64,000 nucleotides of DNA from JABDMH01 sp965223165 (GTDB taxonomy: Bacteria; Bacteroidota; Bacteroidia; Chitinophagales; Saprospiraceae): assembly GCA_965223165.1 (NCBI GenBank), contig CBDCVQ010000019.1, forward strand, positions 1-64,000, in the 5' to 3' direction. Under the pieces are notes generated by a model. The model searched no databases. It worked only from the letters and a program-made list of their open reading frames with translations, and was not told the origin of the DNA. Made by a program: the position numbers and the translations under genes. This document shows, piece by piece, positions 53,155 through 62,300 of the stretch; within the stretch, counting starts at the first letter, position 1; each line of letters starts with the position of its first letter.

Positions 53155-53440
53155 AAGAGAGCGTGAAGTAGCTTTGACGCTGTATGGAGGGCCCGAGTTT
53201 GCAAGGGAGCGGGTCGCTCGGGACGTCCCCTTGAAAAAGGGAACCAGGAAAGTAGCTATGCCAGGCAAAATGGCACTCGGTTAGACCGGGTGGGAGAAAC
53301 CCAGAAGATGCTCGGTAGACTGGAGTTAGCGCGTACGATATCTTGCATCAGGTCGTGAGCGAGACAATCTGGGGAGATTCTAGAGATTCACGGAGTCTTG
53401 ATCCAGCAGTCTAGGGCGAGCAGTGATAGCGCATCAATTA
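53155..53440 (+). ncRNA. Structured RNA candidate, possible group II intron 5' relic
   Basis: From about 53155 the sequence is dense in short hairpins: TCCCCTT-GAAA-AAGGGA, TGCCA-GGCAAAA-TGGCA, TGGG-AGAAA-CCCA. Stretches such as AGTAGCTTTGACGCTG, GGTCGTGAGCGAGACAATCT and GGGCGAGCAGTGATAGCGC recall the 5' part of bacterial group II introns upstream of the reverse transcriptase gene. No reverse transcriptase frame and no domain V follow before 53650. If it is an intron it is truncated. The assignment is from memory of such sequences. Confidence 0.4.
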
Positions 53441-53655
53441 CGACAAAATGTCCTCTCCCCGGCACGTGTAGCAGCCTGTAGCATTTTGACTATAGTTTTG
53501 TAGTATTTCTGCTACATGCTATAGTAATCCCGGTTTGCTACTCCTCAATGATTACGGGCCTTCATCGGAATTTGATCAGCATTCTTACCCGTTCCAGGTT
53601 TTCTAATTTGTCAACAAAATGGGTTTTCGAATAGCTACAATGACCTACAATAGTG

Positions 53656-54348
53656 ATGAGCATTGCCACAAATGGAGCAAAGGCCTTAATTTCCAGCGAA
53701 ATGAATCTGTCTGACACCAAGAGAGCTCTCTTGATTGGTCCCGTGACCATCTACACTAAGGGTCTGGACAGCATTATATCAAGATCATTGAGAGACTGGG
53801 AAATCCTGACGGTCGATTCTTTTGCCAACGGTCAGGCTTCCGTGGCACAGAAAATCCCGGTACGAATGATCGTTGTTTCGTTGCCTTACTTGCTGATGGA
53901 AATCACAGTCATGGACACGTTGAAAGAATTGCAGGCCGATGGTGCCAAGCTCGTTGCGTATTCTGTGACCGATTCACCCGTCTTGATTCAGCGACTAAGG
54001 AAGTTGGGATTTGATGGCTACTGTTCGGTGCTTCGCTCACGATCTAGCATAATGGACTTGCTCAAGGCCGTTTTGCGCGGCCAAGATGGCTTCGTGTCCA
54101 ATTTTCGGCACGAGTGTCAGGTCTCGGACCCTTGCTTTCGCATGGAGCGCCTCTCCTTGCGTGAGCTGCAGGCAATGGTGTATCTCGGAAGAAGAGTTCC
54201 CGTCAGCAATATCAGCCAGCGACTGGGCCTGGATAGATCGACGATCTACCAGTACCGCAATAGACTACTCAAAAAGCTGGACATTTCATCGCAAGAAAAG
54301 CTGCCAAAGTACCTGTTTAGTTGTGGGATTTGGTGCCCGAAAGACTAG
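53656..54348 (+). CDS. LuxR-type regulator with degenerate receiver
   Basis: ATG 53656 is used; ATG 53701 (MNLSDTKRALLIG) would give a more usual receiver start. The receiver-like domain lacks the acidic pair (it reads LLIGPVTIYTKG) and has Ser where Asp is expected (MIVVSLPYLL), so it is probably not phosphorylated. The C-terminal HTH is LSLRELQAMVYLGRRVPVSNISQRLGLDRSTIYQYRNRLLKKLDIS. It converges with the regulator at 54373. Confidence 0.75.
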   Translation: MSIATNGAKALISSEMNLSDTKRALLIGPVTIYTKGLDSIISRSLRDWEILTVDSFANGQASVAQKIPVRMIVVSLPYLLMEITVMDTLKELQADGAKLVAYSVTDSPVLIQRLRKLGFDGYCSVLRSRSSIMDLLKAVLRGQDGFVSNFRHECQVSDPCFRMERLSLRELQAMVYLGRRVPVSNISQRLGLDRSTIYQYRNRLLKKLDISSQEKLPKYLFSCGIWCPKD

Positions 54349-54372
54349 GGGTGAAGCAGGTCTATAGTCTTG

Positions 54373-55014
54373 TTAGTTCATCACGAGACCATACATCATG
54401 GCCTTCTTTTTTAAATCGATGATGTTGTCCACATCCAGCTTCTCAAAGATCCTCCGCTTGTAGGTCGATACCGTACTCATCTGGAGGTGGAGTTTGTTTG
54501 ATATCTCTTTGAGTCTTAATCCCGTCACCAGTAGCAGAAGCACCTCGAGCTCGCGATCCGAGAGTGAGTCGATCTCATGAGCATTATTAGAGATAAAGCT
54601 GGCTGCCAGTTCGTTTTTGAGGTTCTCCGTCATGAATACCTCCCCGCGCATGACCTTCTCGATCGCTTGCTTGATGACGGCCGGGGCCTCTCTCTTATTC
54701 AGAAATCCCTTGACCCCCATAGCCAATACGCGTTTGCCATAGATGTGTTCCGGATACATCGAAAACACGATGATCCTGAGATCCGGATAGATGTTGAGCA
54801 TGTTTTGCATGAAGGCCAGCGGCTCGGTGTCCGGAAGACCAATATCCAAAAAAACCAAGTCGTAGGTGCCTTTCTGCAGGTAATTCATGGCCTCCATACC
54901 TGTCTCGGCCTCATCGACCTCGATCTTGGGCAGCACGCTTTCCAAAATGATCCTTACGCCCTTGCGTACGATCTCATGATCATCTACCAGTAGCACTGAC
55001 GTCATAGCGGACAA
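54373..55014 (-). CDS. NarL/LuxR-family response regulator
   Basis: The 213-residue product has a complete receiver: acidic pair VDDHE, Asp57 (FLDIGLPDTEP), Ser (IVFSMYPE), Lys106 (GFLNKREAP). The LuxR HTH is LSDRELEVLLLLVTGLRLKEISNKLHLQMSTVSTYKRRIFEKLDV. It is a close paralogue of the genes at 29684 and 55268 and has the same promoter type as the latter. Confidence 0.92.
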   Translation of the reverse strand: MSAMTSVLLVDDHEIVRKGVRIILESVLPKIEVDEAETGMEAMNYLQKGTYDLVFLDIGLPDTEPLAFMQNMLNIYPDLRIIVFSMYPEHIYGKRVLAMGVKGFLNKREAPAVIKQAIEKVMRGEVFMTENLKNELAASFISNNAHEIDSLSDRELEVLLLLVTGLRLKEISNKLHLQMSTVSTYKRRIFEKLDVDNIIDLKKKAMMYGLVMN

Positions 55015-55064
55015 ATCATTTATTCAGTTGTCCAAATAAAGTTAAAAAGGTATAGAAGTGCATG

Positions 55065-55096
55065 CAAAAAGTAGGAAGATTCTGTGATTTTGCCAA
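55065..55096 (-). promoter_or_regulatory. Bacteroidota-type promoter of the regulator at 54373
   Basis: On the minus strand TTTG (ending at 55094) is followed after 20 bases by TACTTTTTG (55073-55065), close to the -33 TTTG and -7 TAnnTTTG consensus. The stretch CTTCCTACTTTTT is shared with the promoter of the paralogue at 55268. Confidence 0.6.
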
Positions 55097-55267
55097 ACGT
55101 TAAGTGGCTTTGCTCCGACCTGGGCTCCCAACCATGCACAATCGTCGTCGACACAGACTGCACTATCTTCCTACGCCTACATTCCTCATGCATGTATGTC
55201 GCTGCTATTCTGTCTTGTAGGTTTCCTGGGCAGATGTCGGTTTCAAGCACAATCTACTTGGATCATC

Positions 55268-55909
55268 TCAAACTTGCCCGACGAGTCCATACATCATAGA
55301 CTTCTTCATTAACTCGATCGTATTATTGACCCGCAGCTTCTCGTAGATCCGCTTCTTATAGGTCGAAACCGTGCTCATCTGCAACTGGAGCTTCTTTGAA
55401 ATATCTTTCAGCCGCACGCCGTCCAAAAGCATCAGCAGCACTTCCAACTCGCGGTCGGAGAGTGCATCTATGTCATCCAAAGCGTTGGTGGACATAAAGC
55501 CGGAGCTGATCTCTTGTCGCAAATCTTCCGTCATGTATATATCGCCATTGAGAACCCCTAGTATGGCTTTGCGGATGACAGGTGGGGTTTCGCGCTTGTC
55601 CAAAAATCCCTTGACTCCCATCGCTAGGACGCGCTTCCCGTAGATGTTCTCTGGGTAGAGAGAAAAGACCAGGATCTTCAGTTTAGGGAAGCTTGTGAGC
55701 AAACTTTGAATGAAGGCGAAAGGTTCCGTGTTTGCCAGACCGATGTCCAGTATCACCAGGTCGTACGCTTTCTTCTTAAGGAGAAGTGCTGCTTCCGGTC
55801 CCGACTCGACCTCATCAATCTCAATCTGCGGGTACTTCGCTTCGACACTTAGGATCATCTTCACCCCCTCACGGACGACGGCATGATCCACCACTAGTAT
55901 TGACGCCAT
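55268..55909 (-). CDS. NarL/LuxR-family response regulator
   Basis: The 213-residue product has receiver motifs VVDHA, Asp55 (VILDIGLANTEP), LVFSLYPE and Lys (GFLDKRETP). The LuxR HTH is LSDRELEVLLMLLDGVRLKDISKKLQLQMSTVSTYKKRI. It lies between its paralogue at 54373 and the second giant surface-protein gene, all on the minus strand, with its own promoter. Confidence 0.92.
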   Translation of the reverse strand: MASILVVDHAVVREGVKMILSVEAKYPQIEIDEVESGPEAALLLKKKAYDLVILDIGLANTEPFAFIQSLLTSFPKLKILVFSLYPENIYGKRVLAMGVKGFLDKRETPPVIRKAILGVLNGDIYMTEDLRQEISSGFMSTNALDDIDALSDRELEVLLMLLDGVRLKDISKKLQLQMSTVSTYKKRIYEKLRVNNTIELMKKSMMYGLVGQV

Positions 55910-55971
55910 ATTGGTGCCTACTTAATCTACATTATCCGACTCTTAAAAAAACGAGGAATGGAAGTGCTGGG

Positions 55972-56002
55972 AAAAAGTAGGAAGTTTCTCTCACATAACC
56001 AA
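55972..56002 (-). promoter_or_regulatory. Bacteroidota-type promoter of the regulator at 55268
   Basis: On the minus strand CTTGG (TTG at 56002-56000) is followed after 20 bases by TACTTTTT (55979-55972). Spacing and the CTTCCTACTTTTT core are identical to the promoter at 55065-55096, and a following GCACTTC block is also shared. Confidence 0.6.
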
Positions 56003-56351
56003 GCGAAATAGATGGCCGCGTGATACAGACTCTTGTCAACAGTGAATCCAATACGCACGCTCATGATCGGGCGTCAACTAACCCCCAAAGTCCAGAAAGT
56101 GCTGAAAATCAAGACAACAGACAGTGTATCCCAAACGGCACCAACAAACAGAAGGTAGGATTTAATCTACATAATCTCATTGGAATTAGGTGGGGAGACC
56201 CTGAAAGATTGTCCCCTGCCACGGCCCCTCCAGTAGCGACAATCCCTCCTCCTGTCATAAGAATAGGCGCCTGAGAGCTGCACAGCAGCCCCCAGTCACC
56301 TAATCTTCCGTAGCGAGTAATTTATATGTTGTGTTCTAGCAAGGCACCCTA
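56003..56351. other. Gap without recognised gene
   Basis: Between the regulator promoter and the end of the second giant gene. An 84-codon plus-strand frame at 56020 is Asn/Pro-rich, has no domain and overlaps the antisense of two transcripts; it is not accepted. A small GCTGC-TGT-GCAGC hairpin lies about 65 bases beyond the giant gene's stop but lacks a T-run. Confidence 0.5.
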
Positions 56352-59300
56352 CTACAACTTGACGATCTTGCGCACAAATTGCTGGCCGCCGTATTTCAAT
56401 CTCAGATAGTATGGACCGGCTGGCAGGAAGGACACATCAATCAAGTGCGAGTCTCCGTCTGCCACCAGGGCGATCGACTCGGTCCTCAAAGTCCTGCCCA
56501 ACACATCCAATAGCTCAACCCGCACTAGCTCCTCTTCTGCCCCAAAGAAGCTGATCGACACGTCGGATTCCGCTGGATTGGGATACACGTTCAGCCGCAC
56601 CACTCCCGCCAGGCACGCATTAGCATCTACGGCTACGTAGCTCACCTGATCTGGCTCACCTACGTACTCGACTATCAATCGATAGATCATCTTGCGCTTG
56701 CTAATGCCATCCTCGTGCGCAAACGCAGGCTCCGGTGCGGTAATAAGGTCGTCCAGACTTGCTATATCCGCATAGGAGTGACCATCCCCAGAAGACTGGA
56801 GTGTCACCCGCTGCAAGCCTAGGCCGTGCACCTGCCCCGTCAGCATCACCTGGCAGGTCTCTGTGTCCGCCGAAAGATCATCAATGATCTTTGTCTTGGG
56901 CATCAGGCCTGCATCCAAGTGAGGATAGGAGACACCCGGCTTAATCTCCATCGCACGGCTAAAGCCATCCACCACCTCGACGTCACTATCTAAGGTGGGA
57001 TCTCCCATTTGATACCTGACAAAGGTCAGCGAATCATCGATCGCGAATCGGACCTGGTACCTACCTGGGGTGGAAGGGATAAAGCTATAGTAGCCCTCCC
57101 CATGATCCGCATGTGCATGCGTCTGCGTGGAGTCCAACACGACCCAGGACTGCCCGGCCGAGATGTAAAGGTAGACCGGGACACCATTGATCCTCGGCTC
57201 CTCTGGTTGCCGTAAATCATCCAGATTGTCGTCTTGCCAGACCAAGCCAGAGATCAGATTGGCCAGCGAGCTAGTGTCGAATCCACAGGTGCGTACCTGC
57301 TGATGGGCGATCGCTTCGTTACCACACTGATCTCGTACAGTCCATGACTTGAATAAGACAAATTGAGATGAGTCGTTCGGGTCGTATACGATTTCTTCTG
57401 TAAAATCGATCGTGGGCGCTTCGTCACAATTGTCCGTCACTTGAATCGCCGAATCTCCCATCACTGGCACCGCATCACAAGGCAAGACCGTGTCTAGCGG
57501 CAATGCGTCAAATGTCGGAGCCAGGGTGTCCCAAAGTCTTACGAAGTAGGTCAGCTCCGACCGGTTGCCAGCTACATCCATCGCAGAGACCTGGATCTGG
57601 GACGTCGAAAACGGTCCATCGATACAATCTGTATGGGGTATGTCGGAAATCTGAATATCCAACGTCGTGTTGCAGACATCCTTGACATCAAAGTCGGTCG
57701 GCCCCCATGGCACCATACATCCATAGACGTCCACCGTATCACCGACCTGGACAGATGCCAAGACCTCATCCTCGGCCGTGATCGCTGGCGGAGTCTGATC
57801 GATCCACGACAACACTTGGGATCGCTCCGCCACATTGCCGCAGGCATCTTCGACTGTCCAATCTCTGCGTAAGGTTATGCCGCAAGCCGACGAATCCAGT
57901 ACCACATCTTGGAATGCGATGGACACGTCAGAGCAATCTTCCACGGAGAAGGAGGCCGGCGCAGACTGGCCGATATCCAAGGTCAGATCCATCACCTCAA
58001 AGTGCGGAGGAATTGTATCAGCGAAGAATATGTCATAGCTATAGCTAGATGCCACACAATGCTCTGTGATCGTTAAGGTGCGGCGTACTCGCTCGCCACA
58101 AGACTCATCCACTGCCTCCTCCACTACTTTCAGTTTGTCTCCGTACTGATCCAGCAGATATTGCAAGGAAGGCAAATCATCGCCGCAGTAGAGCGTGGTA
58201 TCATTGGGGAAATCCGTCCAGTCCCGCTCCTGCTTCGTGCTTTGAACGGTGATGTGCTGGTGACAACCACTGTTCACATTGCCCGATCGGTCACTTATGA
58301 TGAACGTTCTCTTGATCAGAGCAAATTGGCACTCGGAATCCCACTCAATCGTATCGTCGCTGAACGTCAGGATCGGGTCATCGTCACATGCATCTTCGTA
58401 CGTGGGCAAGCCAAACGCCTGCACCGCGTCATACTGATCCGGAGCCACCACCGTATCCATTGGACAGAAAAGCAGGTCGGGGGCAACCGTATCAAGGACA
58501 TAAATCAGCTGGGTACACGCTGACACATTGCCTGCACAGTCACTAGCCTCCCATCGACGTTCAATGACTCGATGGATACCTGGACTATCGACTTCCTTGT
58601 CACTAAATGTGAGCGCTGGCGTCGGATCGCAGGCATCTACTGCCTCTGCCTCCCGAGCAACCAAAGAATCGCAGGTATATACAGTATCCGCATAGCACAA
58701 AATCTCGGGTGCAACGGTGTCCCTGATATCAATCCTTTGCACACAAGTACTGGTGTCTCCCAGGCAACTCAAGAGTTTCCACGTTCGAATGACATAGCCT
58801 TGTCCACAATCATCCAGTACGGTTTCCTCTGCTATCTCAACGCTGTCCGTGGCACAATGCCGGGTGTAAGTGGGACTTGGTACCGCAGACATACATTGGA
58901 CCACCGTATCCGCAGGACAGTTGAAACCGTGATAGATGAAGCCACCGGCGTCCACGAAGGTAAGTGTCTCACCATCTTGGACCGCCAAGGTATTTGTGGT
59001 GCCTGTACGGGGATCCGCATCGCTGTCGGACACCGCTGGTCCCATATGCTGGCTGGTAAATCGTACGCTATCGGGCAGCTCAAATTTGACTTGGTAAGTA
59101 CCATCCGAAAGGTTTACAAAACGATAGGTACCCTGGCCCTGCCGGTTGGACATCACGGACGAATGCAGCGTCTTATCCTCTCCCTCTACCCGATACAGTT
59201 CGACCCGAGCGGTGAACGGAAGTTCATGTTCCTCGCGTATGCCATTTCGATCCTGGTCCATCCACGTGATGCCAGAGATGGAAGAAAGCAGAGGGTCAGC

Positions 59301-62300
59301 AAAGTTGCACACATTGATTCTCTGTTCTCCCAAAGAGACATTGCCACAATTGTCTTGAGCTCTCCACTGTCGCCTGATCAAATAGCTTGAAGAGTCGTCC
59401 AGACTATACTGAATCGTTTCCGTGTAATCCAACACCTGATCCAACTGACAATTGTCCGTCGACATGACCGGTTGGCTCAGTTCCGGCACGGCATCGCCGC
59501 ATGCGATCATCGTATCTGCCGGCACATTGTGCAATGTGGGCGCTATGGTATCCACCTGGGCGACATAGAATCTAAACAGGCTCTCGTTGCCGCACAGGTC
59601 GCGTGAGATAATGCCACACTCCCACATCTGATCGTAACCCGTGATCTCACATTTCTTGAAGGATACAAATCGATCATAGCTCGTGTCAATGGTGGCACAG
59701 TGGTCGATGATCTCAAAGTCATCCATGTTGACCCGTGGATTACCACAGTTGTACATGAACATGGTGTCCCCGTTTTCTAGGCTAGCCATCATCGGGTTGG
59801 TTACCTGAATGATGGGTGGCGTTGTGTCCCTCAGATAGATGTGCTGCTCCTTCTCCGTTCTGTTGCCACAACCGTCGGTGGCCGTCCAGCGCCGTACGAT
59901 CACGCTGTCACAGACACAGCCACCGGGCCTACCTGTTTCTTCGTAATCGACCTTCACATCTGAACACAAATCGGAGGCCTCATGCCAAGGTGCTGGGATA
60001 TCGCTGCCAAAATGAATCAGCGTATCTCCCGGAGTAATCAGATCGGGAGGTGTCTCATCGGTGATCTCAAGGGTAGCCTCCACAGTCGTGCTGTTGCCGC
60101 ATCCGTCGGTCAAAGAATAGGTGACCAGGTGGGCTCGCTCACCCCAGCAGCGACTCTCGACGACCAATTTGTTGATATCACTTGTGATCGTGACCGAATC
60201 ACACAGGTCACTTCCTGAACATGCCTCTAGCAATGCTAAGTTATTGGCATGCCAGGCAGTTAACAACTCGTCCAGTTGGTCCGCTTGCAAGCATTCGATC
60301 GCCAGTACCGGCAACGGACACTCATCCACACTGGGGGGAGTGGTGTCTTCAATCGTGAGAGTAGCCGCAAAGCTGACGGACAAACCACACCGATCGACCA
60401 GTTCATACGTCACCGTCAGGCTGCCCGCCTGACCGCAGGTGACCACGAAATTAGCTGGATCGTAGTCATCGATGATGTCAAAGGTGTCGCATTCGTCCAC
60501 TGCACAGGCCAGGATCGCAGCCACATTGTCGTTGTGCCAATTCAGCATGGCCAGTTCATTGCCCGTGGCACCCATACATTCGATCGTCTGATCCAGATCC
60601 TGGAAGTTGCAATCCGTAGTGTCCGGCGGGGTCGTGTCCACGATAGTGAATGCCGCAGAGAAGTTCACTGAATTATCGCATGCATCCGCCAAGACATACG
60701 TTACAGTCAACGTTCCTGCATTGCCACAGGTAGGTACAAAATTGCCTACACCAAAGTCATGGGTGATGGCAAAGGTATCGCAATCGTCGCTCGCACAACC
60801 CAGAATAGTCTGCAGATTTAGTGCATGCCAGTCCCTCATCGCTTGCTCGTTGCCCAGCTGACCTAAGCACTCGATCGTCTGACCCAAGTCTTGGAGATTG
60901 CATCCCGAGGTGTCAGGTGGTGTGGTATCCTCGATGGTCAAAGTAGCAGCAAAATCAACGGCATTCTGGCAACTGTCGGTTAGAGTATAGGTAACCGTAA
61001 GGGTGCCAGCACTCGTACCACAGGTGGGCACAAAATTGTCCACTCCAAAGTCACTGCTGATCGCAAAGGTGTCGCAATCATCTTGCGCACAAGCGAGAAT
61101 TGCTGCCACATTCTGATTGTGCCAGTCCGTCATCGCCTGCTCGTTTGCTGAACCCAGACACTCGATCGTGATATTCAAGTCCTCGAGCATACAGCCGGTA
61201 GTATCCGGTGGCGTGCGATCTTCCGTGAGGTACATGGCAGGAAACATCACAGCATTGCCACATAAGTCGGTCAAGGTATAGATGACCAACATGGCCCCGC
61301 CATTGCCACAAGTGGGCGTGAAATTGGCTGGATCATAGTCGCTGGTCAGCGCAAACGTATCACATGCATCACTGGCACAGGCCAACAGACTGACTTGATT
61401 ATCCGCATGCCACTGGGCAATCGCCGCACTGTCCGCACTCGCTCCGCCACATTCCGTCTGCACATCCAGCGATCCCGGTACACAGCCGCTCAAGTCTGGA
61501 GCTGTCGTATCTTCTATCGTAAAGGTCGCCGCAAAACTCACCGCATTGCCGCATTCATCGGTCAACGTGTAGGTCACCGTTATGCTACCCGCACTGCCAC
61601 CGCAAGCAGCCACAAACGGCGCTGTAGCAAAGTCATGCGTGATCGCAAAGGTGTCACACTGATCACTGGCACATGCCAGGATCGTCGCTATGTTTTGGTT
61701 GTGCCAGTCCAAGATCGCTTGATCATTGCCCACCTGACCCAAGCACTCGATCGTCTGGTTTAGACCACCCAGGTTGCAGCCCGTCGTATCCGGAGCCGTA
61801 TTGTCCTCAATGGTGAAGGTCGCATCAAAGCTCACCGCATTGCTACAGTCATCCGTCAGCGTATAGGTCACCACCAGCGTACCTGCATTGCCACAGGTAG
61901 CTACAAAGCTGCCCGTATTAAAGTTATGGCTGATGGTAAAGGTGTCGCAGTCATCACTCGAACAGGCCAAGATCGCAGCCACATTCGCATCGTGCCAGTC
62001 CGTCATCGCCTGATCGTTGCCCGTCTCGCCCAGACACTCGATCGTTTGGTTGAGACCGGCCAGGTTGCAGCCCGTCGTATCCGGAGCCGTGTTGTCCTCA
62101 ATGGTGAAGGTCGCATCAAAGCTCACGGCGTTGCTACAGTCATCCGTCAGCGTGTAGGTCACCACCAGCGTACCTGCATTGCCACAGGTAGCCACAAAGT
62201 TGCCCGTATTAAAGTCATGGCTGATGGCAAAAGTGTCACAATCATCACTCGCGCAGGCTAGGATCGTAGCCACATTGGCATCGTGCCAATCCGTCATCGC

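Noticed and set aside
56020..56274. 84-codon plus-strand gene
   Set aside because: Low-complexity product, no ribosome-binding site, and placed over the promoter and 3' regions of minus-strand genes.
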